64,000 nucleotides of DNA from Epithemia pelagica. Taxonomy: Eukaryota; Bacillariophyta; Bacillariophyceae; Surirellales; Surirellaceae. The DNA is taken from contig OX337229.1 in the NCBI GenBank assembly GCA_946965045.2, positions 6,262,001-6,326,000 of the forward strand. Direction: 5' to 3'. Below the pieces are notes generated by a model, which saw only the letters and a program-made list of their open reading frames with translations, was not told the origin of the DNA and did no database searches. This document shows, piece by piece, positions 1 to 11,221 of this stretch (the first letter of the stretch is position 1; each line of letters starts with the position of its first letter). The position numbers were made by a program, and so were the translations under genes.

Positions 1-1
1 T

Positions 2-3000
2 ACCCAGTTCGTACACCAGGCTATTGCATCGACAGATATCAATCATCCAGCATCTGACCTCAGCAACATCTTGTCAACTTCTACGACAAAATCAAGTCCT
101 AAAGTCAAGTTCAAGTCTTCTGCTGATCACAAGCAAAAGGTTCATATGTCACGATATCTATTCTCCCGCAAATCCACCTTTTCTGGTAATCAACTCATCG
201 ATCGAGGTGCCAATGGAGACCTTGCAGGATCTGACATGCGTATCCTTGCCAAAACCGGACGTCATATTACCATCGTAGGTATTGACAATCATGAATTGAC
301 TGGCCTTCCAGTTGTTACCTGTGCTGCCAAGTTTGATACAAGTGATGGACCCATTATTGGTATCTTCAATGAGTATGCCCACTATGGAAAGGGTTTATCT
401 ATCCATGCCCCAGCGCAATTTGAACATTTCGGCCTATCTGTCGACGAACGATCCGTCAAGGTTGATGGCAAACAACGCATTACTACCCTTGATGGACGCG
501 CATTGCCCTTACGAATCAAGGATGGCCTTGCATACATTCAATCTCTGGGAATCCCTTCTGATGACGATATGGATAACTATCCGCATATTGTGTTCACTTC
601 ACCCCATATCTGGGATCCTTCTGTACTTGACCATACCCATCCAGACCCCCATCAAGACCCTGCACCGAACTGGACATCTGTGGAGACTGATGGTAGTATG
701 GAAACGTACCCCTATGACCAATATGGGGAGTATACCGATCGCGTTGTATGCACTTTGAATCTCCTCCTTGATCTCCCATATGATCATGGCCCCGATACAC
801 CTTCCTTCTTTTCCATCTATGCTGATCAAGATGGCAACGACCCCACACTTCATGCGTCTGTCCACAAACTCTACAAGGAACAATACGACTGGAAGAAATT
901 TCGCCCTTTCTTTGGGTGGCAATCGGAAGACGTAATCGCCGATACGTTCAAGCATACAACTCGTCATGGACACATTTCCTTTGACCAGGATACCTTGAAG
1001 AAACACTTTAAGGCCCGGAATCCTATCCTTAACCTTCCACGACGGCATGAACCCGTTGCCACTGACTCCATCTTCTCCGACACCCCGGCTGTTAACCATG
1101 GTGGCAAGATTGCTCAGATTTTTGTTGGTCGTGATACTTTGGTTACTGACATTTATGGTATCAAGTCTACCAAGCAATTCGTCAATACCCTCCAGGATAA
1201 CATTCGTACACGTGGTGTCATGGAGACTTTGATCAGTGATGGTGGTTCGTCACTTATTTCCCACAAGGTCAAGGATATTCTTCGCACCCTTCTGATTGGT
1301 GAATACTGTTCCGAGCCCTATCATCAACACCAGAACAAAGCTGAGAACCGCTATCAGACCGTTAAGCGTATGACCAATGCTATCATGAATGCATCTGGTT
1401 GCCCTGCTTCTGCATGGTTACTTTGTTTAGAATATGTGTGTGACCTCCTCAATCACACTTCCTCTCCCACCCACTCTGGCCGCACCCCTCTTGAGGCTCT
1501 TACCGGTACCCCACCCGACATTACCCATCTCCTTTTCTTTCCTTTCTGGGATGAGGTCTACTATCGTGTCGACCCTTCTGAACCTACCTCCGGTTCTTAC
1601 CCTTCGTCTCCCGACGAGAAGATTGGCCACTGGGTTGGTTTTGCCCACAATGTTGGTGATGCCTTTACTTGGAAGATCCTCACTGCCGACAACGTCATCA
1701 TCTACCGTTCCGCTGTCCGTCGCGTTGCCTCCACTACCCCCAACCTTCGTGTGGATATCTCTTCAGGGGAGGAGTCGCCGCATAAACCCACTGACAAGCA
1801 AGGTGACACTGTCTTTATTCGCAGCAGAAGTGAAGACCCATCCACACCTATGCCAACAATTGACTACGACGATTTAGTTGGACGCACATTCCTTTGTGAC
1901 ACTGAAGAAAATGGGGAGCGCCACCGAGCACGAGTAATCAAACGAGTTGTCGACCTGGAACAAGATGCAACCAAACAAGAAGACCGACTCAAATATATCT
2001 TTCGCAAGTCTAACTCCAATGTTGATGAGATGATCTCCTACAACCAGCTCATGGAATACATTGAAAGGGATAATCAAGCCCAAACGACAGGGGATAGTCT
2101 CTTCCGATTCAGAGACGTTATTGCACACCAAGGACCTTTGAACTCAAGCGACCCAGACTATAAAGGGAGTAAATATAATGTCCTTGTTGATTGGGAGACT
2201 GGGGAGACGACATACGAACCTCTATCTCTTATTGCAAATGATGACCCCATCACAGTCGCCATCTATGCCAAGAAAAATGGTTTGCTGGACCTACCTGGAT
2301 GGAAACATCTCAAGCGATACGTCAAGACAAGCAAAAGACTCATTCGAGCAGCTAAACAATCCAGGATCAAACAAGTTCGTCGCTCTATCAAGTACAAGTT
2401 TGGTTTCCAAGTACCTCGCACCTATGAAGAAGCAGTGGAACTAGACAAGCAATTTGGGAACACGAAATGGCAAGACGCAACAGAATTGGAACTCTCACAG
2501 ATCCAATCGTATAACACTTTCAAGGACCATGGAAAAGCCAAGTTCATTAATGGGAAATTGGCCAATGCACCAGAAGGATATCATAAGATAAGAGTACATC
2601 TGGTCTTTGATGTCAAGCATGACGGAAGGCACAAGGCACGACTTGTCGCAGATGGACATCTCACCAAGGAACCCGTTGAGACCATCTATTCAGGGGTTGT
2701 CTCCATTTGCAACCTTCGCATTGCCATATTTCTTGGAACCATGAACGACATGGAAATATGGGGAGCAGATATTGGGAACGCATACCTAGAAGCATTGACA
2801 GGAGAGAAGATTTTCATCATTGCAGGACCAGAGTTCAAGGAGTTAGAAGGACATATCTTGATCATCTACAAGGCATTATATGGTCTCAAATCCTCAGGTG
2901 CTCGCTGGCATGACAAACTGTTTGATGTTCTCATTGATATGGGATTTTCTCCAAGCAAGGCTGACCCTGATATTTGGATGAAGAAGGCTCCTGGAGAAGA

Positions 3001-4150
3001 CTGTTATGAATACATCGCTGTATATGTTGATGACTTAGCTATCGTTGCCATGGACCCTGAAGCTGTCTGCAAGATCTTTACAGAAAAATACAACTTCAAA
3101 CTCAAAGGAGTCGGACCTATCGAGTATCATTTGGGGTGTCGTTATACCAAAGATCCAGACGGTACACTTGTGTCTGACCCACGAAGGTACATCGAGAAGA
3201 TGATGGATACCTATGAACGATTGTTCAATGAGAAACCCAAGAAAGCAAAGCCGCCAGTCATTGCTAACGATCATCCTGAACTTGATGACTCTGAGCTTTT
3301 AGATGAAGAAGGGATCCAGCATTTCCAGACTCTTATTGGACAACTGCAATGGCTAATTACCATTGGCCGTTTTGATGTCTTCCCTGCTACCATGACTCTA
3401 TCAAGGTTCAGAGCTGCTCCAAGGATTGGTCATTTGAAGCGAGCTAAGCGCATCTATGGATACCTCATGTCATTTCCTGATGGGTCTATCAGATTCCGCA
3501 CTGGGGAGCCAGATTTATCAGCTTTACCTATCCAAGAATACGATTGGAGTCGTACCGTATACATGGACGCCAAGGAACGTATCCCTGAGGACTGTCCAAC
3601 CCCACTTGGGCGTTTTGTGACAACTATACATTATGTCGACGCAAATCTCATGCATGATATGGTTACTGGGAAAGCAGTTACAGCCATCCTGCATTTTGTA
3701 AACGGTACACCCGTGGACTGGTACAGTAAGCGACAAGCCACAGTGGAGACAGCCACGTATGGATCTGAATTTGTTGCCGCAAGGACTGCAGTTGATCAGA
3801 TCACGGAGCTACGCCTTACACTCCGATACTTGGGAGTCCCTCTACGAGAGAAGAGCTACATGTTTGGAGATAACCGCTCTGTCGTTATCAATAGCACCGC
3901 ACCACACTCAATCATCTCCAAGAGGCACCATCTCCTATCCTATCACCGAGTCCGTGAAGCTATCGCTGCAAAGTACGTCGCATTCTACTGGAAAGATGGA
4001 AAGACAAACCCAGCTGATATCCTCAGTAAACATTGGGAATTCGCCGCAGTTTGGCCCATGCTCAGATCTTTGTTATTCTGGAGAGGAAAAATCCAGGAAA
4101 GTGATGAGGGAATTGACAATCCTCATTCGACGAATTGTGGGGAGTGTTAG
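2..4150 (+). CDS. Copia (CoDi) polyprotein, 5'-partial
   Basis: The frame is open from base 2 to a TAG that lies 6 nt inside the 3' LTR, about 1,382 codons in all; gag and the true start are off the left edge. The aspartic protease motif DRGANG is at about 200-217, in the form usual for diatom CoDi elements. The integrase core runs from about 1090 to 1440, with its acidic residues in FVGRD, ISDGG and NKAEN. The reverse transcriptase has the YVDD active site near 3020-3035. RNase H follows from about 3630, starting at YVDAN. The frame is undamaged over this length, so the copy looks recent and could supply protein for transposition if its missing part is also intact. Coding continues into the LTR, as is common for compact copia elements. 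Confidence 0.9.
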   Translation, partial: TQFVHQAIASTDINHPASDLSNILSTSTTKSSPKVKFKSSADHKQKVHMSRYLFSRKSTFSGNQLIDRGANGDLAGSDMRILAKTGRHITIVGIDNHELTGLPVVTCAAKFDTSDGPIIGIFNEYAHYGKGLSIHAPAQFEHFGLSVDERSVKVDGKQRITTLDGRALPLRIKDGLAYIQSLGIPSDDDMDNYPHIVFTSPHIWDPSVLDHTHPDPHQDPAPNWTSVETDGSMETYPYDQYGEYTDRVVCTLNLLLDLPYDHGPDTPSFFSIYADQDGNDPTLHASVHKLYKEQYDWKKFRPFFGWQSEDVIADTFKHTTRHGHISFDQDTLKKHFKARNPILNLPRRHEPVATDSIFSDTPAVNHGGKIAQIFVGRDTLVTDIYGIKSTKQFVNTLQDNIRTRGVMETLISDGGSSLISHKVKDILRTLLIGEYCSEPYHQHQNKAENRYQTVKRMTNAIMNASGCPASAWLLCLEYVCDLLNHTSSPTHSGRTPLEALTGTPPDITHLLFFPFWDEVYYRVDPSEPTSGSYPSSPDEKIGHWVGFAHNVGDAFTWKILTADNVIIYRSAVRRVASTTPNLRVDISSGEESPHKPTDKQGDTVFIRSRSEDPSTPMPTIDYDDLVGRTFLCDTEENGERHRARVIKRVVDLEQDATKQEDRLKYIFRKSNSNVDEMISYNQLMEYIERDNQAQTTGDSLFRFRDVIAHQGPLNSSDPDYKGSKYNVLVDWETGETTYEPLSLIANDDPITVAIYAKKNGLLDLPGWKHLKRYVKTSKRLIRAAKQSRIKQVRRSIKYKFGFQVPRTYEEAVELDKQFGNTKWQDATELELSQIQSYNTFKDHGKAKFINGKLANAPEGYHKIRVHLVFDVKHDGRHKARLVADGHLTKEPVETIYSGVVSICNLRIAIFLGTMNDMEIWGADIGNAYLEALTGEKIFIIAGPEFKELEGHILIIYKALYGLKSSGARWHDKLFDVLIDMGFSPSKADPDIWMKKAPGEDCYEYIAVYVDDLAIVAMDPEAVCKIFTEKYNFKLKGVGPIEYHLGCRYTKDPDGTLVSDPRRYIEKMMDTYERLFNEKPKKAKPPVIANDHPELDDSELLDEEGIQHFQTLIGQLQWLITIGRFDVFPATMTLSRFRAAPRIGHLKRAKRIYGYLMSFPDGSIRFRTGEPDLSALPIQEYDWSRTVYMDAKERIPEDCPTPLGRFVTTIHYVDANLMHDMVTGKAVTAILHFVNGTPVDWYSKRQATVETATYGSEFVAARTAVDQITELRLTLRYLGVPLREKSYMFGDNRSVVINSTAPHSIISKRHHLLSYHRVREAIAAKYVAFYWKDGKTNPADILSKHWEFAAVWPMLRSLLFWRGKIQESDEGIDNPHSTNCGEC

Positions 4151-4715
4151 GATTCTCACCGAAAACTAGGTGGCGAAACCTACAACTCATCGAATGATGC
4201 TAGTATTTTATGACATCCGATGACATTTTCCTAAAAGTGAGAAAAGAATGTCGGCATGCTCGCGAAACTATAAATTTGGCCACGGCATGCTCGCAGTGCA
4301 CGCGTTATCGGCGACCGCTCGGATATTAACTATGGCCCAACACGTGCGCGCCCAAAACTATCAAGTGCGCGCCTCTACTATCCGAGTACGCGCATCCACG
4401 ATTCGACCTAACGGTCTATGTAATCAAAGCACGAATCACGATCACGCGAGACCATATCTCTGTTCCCACAAATCCAAGAATGCAAACAGCAACGCGCCCA
4501 GGACAAGACTTATACCACGACAAAGCAAGAGCTGTTGCATCCCATACACGTTATCCATCACCCTATACATTCAATATACACCAATGCCGGTCTACTCCAA
4601 CCAGTGAGGACCTATCACACCAGATCCATGGCCGTATGCAAGAGCCAGGACTTCGACACCATCAACCACCTTAGTTAGTAATCGTCTCACAATCATTAAT
4701 ATCACCATTTTAACA
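4145..4715 (+). repeat. 3' LTR of the copia element (right end tentative)
   Basis: It begins TGTTAG right after the polypurine tract. I place the end at TTTTAACA (4715) because TG..CA ends are expected, but other CA dinucleotides up to about 4901 are possible. Inside are short repeated GC-rich motifs: GGCATGCTCGC twice (about 4252 and 4284), and CGCGC-core motifs spaced through about 4350-4400. These could be promoter or enhancer elements of the LTR. That function is inferred. Confidence 0.6.
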
Positions 4716-5132
4716 CTCATCTTAAGACTAACCTCTTATCAGTGGACCGACTGCCCCCACCCACGGCGGACTTCGACTTGCAACTCTTCTCTGACCCGTG
4801 GAGGATTGTTGTATCGGTTGGTGATTCGATTGTCGGCTCAACGAGCCTTTTACCTATCCTACCTATCTGTCTAACCCCTGTTGAATCGAGAGAAGTTTAT
4901 CAGGTGGGGAGGGTCGTTTAGTGGACTGTCGTTTTCTCTGTTCACAATCCGTACCCTGTACTCAGAAGTTTTCACACAAAGAAGAAACTATAATGAGAGA
5001 ACTGATTCATTCTCTCAACAAAGACAAAAATACAACCGTACCTTTCTCTTTTTTGGAGGGGAACTTTTGCCCTGCTACCAAACACACCAAAGATCAGTTC
5101 ACCACGATTGTTCACAAACAAAGAAAACCTTG
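4716..5132. other. Non-coding stretch between LTR and next gene
   Basis: Only overlapping short frames without recognisable protein features are present. The 3'UTR of the minus-strand gene ending at 5133 should lie here, and the left boundary of any larger mobile unit would also fall here. I see no terminal repeat. Confidence 0.5.
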
Positions 5133-7352
5133 TCACAATATACGCACCTTGCCCACGTCTACCTCTCTTGCACCTTTCGACGAGTCGCGAGTATTCTCGG
5201 TTCTTGTTTGTTCCTGGACATTTTCATGTTCCAACGGAAGAACAGTGTTCAATCTTTCATCTAACTGAGATTGCCCATCCACAAGCACGGCCTGTACCTG
5301 ATTTTTTTCCTTTTTATTCCGTAGAGCAACGTCACTGCTCTCATTCCTCTGCGTATCCAGTGAATCCTGTCTATGGGCACTCTCTTTCGAAAGGAGTGTT
5401 GTTTGCCCCTGGCTGTTTCTGTTTTGTGTCGTTAGAGCACAACCCCCGCTCTCCTGTACTTCTTTCGAAAGGAGTGTTGTTTGCCCCTGGCTGTTTCTGT
5501 TTTGTGTCGTTAGAGCACAATCCCCGCTCTCCTGTACCTGCGTAACCAACGATTCTTGATCTTGTACATTTTTACCATTAGATCGAGCTGTCTTCGAAAG
5601 ATTTGTATTATCTTGTGTATCAGAATTCCTCTCTCTGTCTTTACCGGCATGACCATCTGTCGTTCCCATTGCCATAACAATCGGATCATCTGATTCTTGC
5701 TCAAAGTCCTTACGTGTTTCCGACATCTTCTGCATGGCAACTGTGTTATCTCTGTTGATTGCATTTGCTACGTCTTCGAACAAAGGTTGTGACACATCTA
5801 TACTCTCTGAATCAATTGACTCGTGCTCGGCTATCTCCTCATTGTGATTTTCCTCTATCTCACAGGCAGCCACACCCAATGGAACTGATGCGTTTGTTGA
5901 AATCGCCCCGCCATTCGAAGGACTTATCTCCTTTGGCGTCGAATTTTTACGAGCCATTTCAATAAGTTGTGTTTCCTTATTGACATTCTCACTCCTGATT
6001 ACCCTCGTTGCTCGATCATCTTGAATTGGATGCCGTACTGGAATGCGGGATACATCCCCTGATTCTTCGTTTCCTTTTTCAGTAAGATCCGATATTTCGG
6101 CCGGATTACGTTGAACGACTAACTCTTTGCCCGTCATATTTACTTTGATAGCATTCAGTTGCTTCGGGACAAAGCAACTCGCCCACAACTTTCTAACGCA
6201 CACTTCGTCAATTCGTACTCCAATCGTTTCCGTAAAAATTTGACTGGCCCGTTCAAAATCGGGCGTAGCACTATCGACTTCGATTACATTCGAGTCCGTG
6301 TTTGTTTCCTTGACAGACATACAACAAATTAGGCATAGCATTCTTGGAATAACGTATAGAATCCCAATTCTGACGACGTACCTTTTTTTCTTGGGTGACC
6401 ACGTAGAACGACTGCGACTGGTTGTATTGTACCTTTGTCTCATAATTGTGCTTCTTTCCTTGATTTTTCGTCAAGGAAACACTCCATCCAGCATTACGCA
6501 ACATTGGAGCCATAAGCCCTCCAACAATGGCAGATTTTGCAGATCTTGCAACCGCCGAGAAGCCACCTCTATCCGTTGGGCAGATGCGGGTTCTTTTTCC
6601 GTTCACAAACTTTGGCTTATGCAGCGGGGCCATTGTCATTCCTTCTTTGTCAAACCACCGATCAATAGCATGGGCCAACCAATGTCGATCCTTGTGAAAC
6701 TGCAGTACCAACTCAAAAACCATTCGTTGATTAGCCAATGTACATGGAAGTTCATTTAGAATTTTGCGGAAATCAGTCAAGTGCACCGGAAAAGCTGCTT
6801 TTCCGGGCATCTGGATATCCAACTCTTTTGCACGATCACGAAGACCATTTTCATAAGTTCTCTGTATATGCGCATGGAGACTGTCTCTGATTTCTTTTAT
6901 TTCTTGCAGCATTAAGTTTCCATCTGGAGGTTCAGTATCGGCCAATCCGTCAGTTCGCCTTCCTTTCCTGTATATCCACAACAGTGCTGCTTCTTCCGAA
7001 GTTGATGGACCCACACCTGTCTCCTGATGGAAAAAATTTCTTGGATATTCCAACAATACACGTGGGGAAGTTGATCCTGTCGACGTGTGTGAATCTTGGA
7101 CATTCGGAGTCTCCATATTGCGAATAGAGTAAGGTTCAGTTTGTCTTGCTTCTTGATTACCAAGTTGATTGCCGGTACTGTCTTGTGGTATGGCGTTATT
7201 CAATGGAATACTCGTTGCCTCTGTCTGACGATTAAGAGATGGCACACCTCCATTGATATGAGAAATAAGAGACTACACAGAAAATACAGAAACATTCGTT
7301 GAGTCTTTCGACAATACCACTATAACGTAAGGATATGCATCCAACTTACCAT
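5133..7352 (-). CDS. Unrecognised two-intron gene with internal 26-aa repeats
   Basis: I read it as complement(join(5133..6308, 6382..7272, 7350..7352)), 689 aa. The 73-nt intron at 6309-6381 has a GTACGT donor and a CAAG acceptor, phase 0. The 77-nt intron at 7273-7349 has GTAAGT and TTTTCTGTGTAG, phase 0. The start ATG (7350-7352) would be its own three-base exon end; the frame upstream of it is closed by a TGA with no other Met, so a further 5' exon cannot be excluded. The first half contains a helical, moderately conserved-looking stretch (the part around HKDRHWLAHAIDRWF). The second half is Gln/Ser/Asn-rich and disordered, with two nearly identical 26-residue repeats plus degenerate ones. 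No family is recognised. It is divergent from the transposase-like gene at 7950 and may belong to the same unit. Confidence 0.65.
5384..5539 (-). repeat. Tandem 78-bp coding repeat, two copies
   Basis: Two head-to-tail copies (5384-5461 and 5462-5539) differ by only a few bases and encode ALTTQNRNSQGQTTLLSKE-type units of 26 residues. A more diverged copy is visible at about 5325-5383. The near identity shows recent expansion inside the disordered half of the minus-strand gene. Confidence 0.85.
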
Positions 7353-7949
7353 ACTATCAATTGGCAAACCTAGCTTTTGTAATGCGGATGGTATATTTCG
7401 AATCAAAGCGATATGTCCATGGCAATGAGACGAAGTTGAAAAAAGGGTGTTGCCAAAGAATCAAGAACATCACACATGCCGCACAGAAAAAAGGACGAGA
7501 ACCACACACCATCGTGTTTGATTTTCATTCGAAACAAAGAACGAGCAACGGTTTCTCAGAGTCACGAACGGTACTTGGCTGTCTAAGTACCATTGTTTCA
7601 CGAGACTAAAGTATGTCACTTTGGTTAATTGGTCGATTACCGTATCCTGAATCAGAGTACCGTCTGCTGATGAACTAAGCCATATGCCTATGTATTTTCA
7701 AATTTTGAGTACCTATCAGACATGATTTTGGATACCGTGAGATGAAAGTAATAAGTATCAATCATGTCACATATCGTTTTGGGGGATGAGAGTCATCGCG
7801 TCGTGTGGGGGATTGTGGTTCCGAGATAAACTCATAATACCGACAATGAACGACGAGACATCCAAAAGATCTCGGAAGTACATTCATTGACAGTGATTCG
7901 CCATTGCAGGATTTCCTTTGTCCCCACCCTGTTCCATCGCTATAGTGCA
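7353..7949. promoter_or_regulatory. Bidirectional intergenic region with repeated AGTACC motifs
   Basis: This 597-bp region separates two divergent genes, so it should hold both promoters. The hexamer AGTACC appears at about 7584, 7657 and 7710 on the plus strand, and in inverted form (GGTACT) at about 7570. I see no clear TATA box. Whether the motif binds a regulator or a transposase cannot be told from one copy. Confidence 0.35.
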
Positions 7950-10900
7950 ATGAGTAATGACCAACTCAATGAAAGCCGATCGATCACCGTTCTTTGTAGG
8001 GAATGCTCCATGGAAGTTGTCTGTCTCCCAGCCAAAACATCTCCTCCCGGTATGGAGACATATCTTTATGAAGGTTCTTGTTCCAATTCCATTGCCAATT
8101 GCCGGGTTTCGTCGACCAATTTCTTTTCTTGTCGACTTTGTATCCAAAGTCAAGAGAGGACTGGGAAGTCTTCGGGGTACATTGCCCAGTGGAAATACGT
8201 CCAACGACACTCACAGACGTCATTCCATCAAAAGAAGGTGGAGCAAGAGTCTATTCATCAATCTTCACCGCCTGTTGATGACCAAAATGGCTTAGACTGT
8301 TTTGATTCCGACCAAATGAGTCAAATTTCATCTCCACAACCGATACTGGATGCAACAGACCAAATTCCGACTGAAATGGAACTATTCCAAATGGGGTTTG
8401 ACCGAAAATCGACTACGCCAAAGTATCTCATTCAAGAAGCAAAAGAGAAAGGCAGTGGTATACGCTGGTTGACTGCCAATGCTTTTGGTCTGAGTTCCGC
8501 ACAAGTTTCTACAGAGGAATCAATATTTTGTCTAAAGATTTCGTCTCTGTTGGTACAACTAACAGAACAACAGAAGAAGATATTTGCTGAAATTTTGACC
8601 ACGGCAGGAAATAGTGGCCATAGCCAGCTATCCATTTTCCAAAACATCAGACTTCCATCAACAACTGAAGATTTTGATCGGTTCTTTTTAACAGGAAAGA
8701 ATGCGATTCTTCCCAATCTGCCACACCCAATTCCCAAAACGACGCCGGATGGCAGTCACTCATATGTTTCTCTGTACGATTTATTGGCCAACGAGATAGG
8801 TAAAGCTACCGAGTACGATGATTTTGATTTCATGGCAAAATTGCAAATTGCTCCAGACGACGCTGTTCCGAGTGTTTCTAGCACACAATGTGCCAAGTCA
8901 CTGTTGTTCTCCATGAAAGAAGAACAAAAAAGAACTGGTAACGGTTCAGATCAATTTACATTGTATCTATGGCTTCGCGAATGGCGCGATGATTTCGATC
9001 CAAACAACACAAAATCATCGCGGAATCAAGTTTGGTGTAATACATATACACTATGTCCTCCTCATCAATCAACGAATGTGCGTGGATCAACAACTTACTA
9101 CATTGGTCTATCGAGTAAAGGAGAAGACCACAACAAGATTGAAGAGATAATGACCAAAGAATTGGATACATTATCGTCGACAGGTCTCCGACTATATCAT
9201 GGTGGATTGAAGAAAGTTATACATGTTATGGTTGGGAAGCTGTTGATCTCTGTCGATCGACCTGAACGGACAACCATATTCCGTATCGGAGACCACAATG
9301 GTTCGTATTCGGCTTTTTGGGGGTATGCTACCAATGTAGATGGTACTTGCCAAATAAACCATTTACCATCGTGTACAGAGTGTAAGAAAAGACGACTCCA
9401 GCGTCTGCAATGCGGATTCCAAGTTGGTAACACGGCTCGTGATATATGCGAGTCATGCTCTGACTGGAGAATCGAAGACCCGAACTTCGTTTTCGTAGCA
9501 CCAGCCGATTACCCGCAGGTCTATGATCAATCGCCAAATGCTCCTAAGCCCCCAATTCTCCGCGATTTGTGGCACCGTATCGAGGACATACCAGTGAGCG
9601 AGACAGATCCTTCTTCCGAGGTGACCGATGATGTTGTTACCGTGGTGGATAGCAACAATGACGTCGTTGGCCAGGTTCGAAAGAAACGTCGGAAGAAGTC
9701 AAGAAAGAAACCGACCAAAAGAATCCTTCTTCGATCCGTTAAGCTTACGGTTAGTTGGCTCAAACAAGCTGTTCTGTTCGCATGTCACAACGTGACCCAT
9801 CAGACAATACAGAGCGATGGTTCGAGGAAAAAATTCTGGACGAAAGGAAATTTCAATGCGTTCTTAAAGACTTGCGCACTTACAAACCGCATGACAGAGT
9901 CAATATACCAACAATGCACGACTTCCGAAGGAGATATATGCTTCCCAACAAGTTGGAAGGAGATTGGAGCACTGGCCAAATGCCATTTCGCTCCGATGCA
10001 CATGCTCTTTTTGGGCCACGCGAAAAGTAATTTGGAGATGGTGTCGAAATGGCTTGGGAAATACAATCGTCTTGCTCCTTTTGGTAAGCAAGTGAACAAA
10101 GTGCTGGAGGGCATCAGGTCGCTGCGGGCGACGAAGTTCTTTTGTGCGCAGCCACTATCCACGTCCTCTTGGGGTACTGGAGTTTGGGTGTCCGAGAATT
10201 ATTTACTCGGTGCAAGAATTTGGAGGTTTCTGATGTCGCTTCCAAGTATATGTGACAGTCGATGGTTCCGCACTCCAGGGTACAAGGACGAATGGCGCTC
10301 ACTTAGCCGCTTTATAACCAGCATGGCCATGTGCTTGGGACGGATAATGACAAATTGCAAGACCATCGGTCACTTGGAAGATTATATCCACTTGTATATG
10401 GATCATATGGCGGAGGTAGATCTCATTCTCTTCGAGTCTGATCGACAGAAGAAAAATCCCAATTTTACTAAGTCCAATTCTTTGGGTATCCTATCGTGCG
10501 CTACAGCTCATTCCGAGATGGGTCCAGCGATACTACACTGGGAAGGGGGGTGGGAGGGCGAGAGAAAGATTCAACAAGTCAAACCATTGTTATCCATTAA
10601 GAGGAGCACAGCTGATTGGACCACCATAACAATGTGAAAACTATACCAATACGACACACTACAGTGGATGCTGAACCAAGCAGATGCATCAAAGGAGAAG
10701 TCTCGAATGAATAGGGAAAGTGATTCGATGATAAGGATCTTCAAAAGCCGTTCCGAAATGGAGGACCATTTATCCGAGAATGGTATTCTTTGTGGTGTAC
10801 TTGGCCGTGATAACAATGCTTACATAGCATATAGACCCATTGGTGAAGAAACTGGTAATACCAGGCGCCTGGTAAAATTGTGCCGATTACGCTTCCAAGA

Positions 10901-11165
10901 TGAAATAGGAGAATGGACACAAACAATGTGTTGGGTGGCACCGGTGTTGGGGACAAGCGAAACACGTCTATTCCAGTCTGTTGCTGAGATGAAGAAGGAT
11001 TTTGTGCAAGAAGTATTGCTCCTTATACCACTGACATCGTCAACGACTGGGAATTTTATTAACTCATACTACACCGTTGGGAATCTATGGAGAGAAAGGT
11101 GGAATGATGGATCATATCGACTGGTCCCCATCGAAGCTATCACGAATAATGTGGACAATAGTTGA
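7950..11165 (+). pseudogene. Large transposase-like gene interrupted by one in-frame TGA
   Basis: From ATG 7950 the frame is open to TGA at 10635-10637 (895 codons) and then continues open in the same frame to 11165 (176 more codons), so a single nonsense codon divides a protein of about 1,070 residues. The N-terminus has two Cys-x2-Cys pairs (CREC, CRLC). A mid-region block with several CxxC pairs (CTEC, CESC) follows a conserved-looking DRPER segment and could be a zinc-binding module. Further on comes a Lys/Arg-rich tract (about 9680-9720), then PMHMLFLGHAK, which resembles the MH-x-LFLG block of Plavaka/KDZ/CACTA-type transposases although the usual Asp before MH is absent, and then HWEGGWEGERKIQ. 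The assignment to a DNA transposon family is tentative. Its 3' end converges with the aminotransferase-like gene 56 bp away. Confidence 0.6.
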
Positions 11166-11221
11166 ACTATATTGGCTTATATATTACTATAGATATACTT
11201 CGTATGGAGACGTTGCGAGAA

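Larger units (their letters stand above)
1..4715 (+). mobile_element. CoDi-type Ty1/copia LTR retrotransposon, 3' part
   Basis: This is the right-hand part of a copia-order element whose left end lies outside the window. The order protease, integrase, reverse transcriptase, RNase H is diagnostic of Ty1/copia. A purine-rich tract (GTGGGGAG) directly precedes TGTTAG at 4145, which fixes the start of the 3' LTR. The 5' LTR, primer-binding site and gag are not visible. The end at 4715 is provisional, because the two LTRs cannot be compared. Confidence 0.85.

Noticed and set aside
4881-5545. Overlapping plus-strand frames after the LTR
   Set aside because: They run into the minus-strand gene's repeats and show low-complexity, motif-free sequence.
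7243-7245. GTG start for the minus-strand gene
   Set aside because: The frame continues upstream to a good acceptor site at 7273 with a matching donor after an ATG, so this is exon interior.
10634-10664. A 31-nt intron removing the TGA of the transposase-like gene
   Set aside because: GT and AG ends exist, but 31 nt is below any credible intron size and is not a multiple of three, so it would shift the downstream frame.
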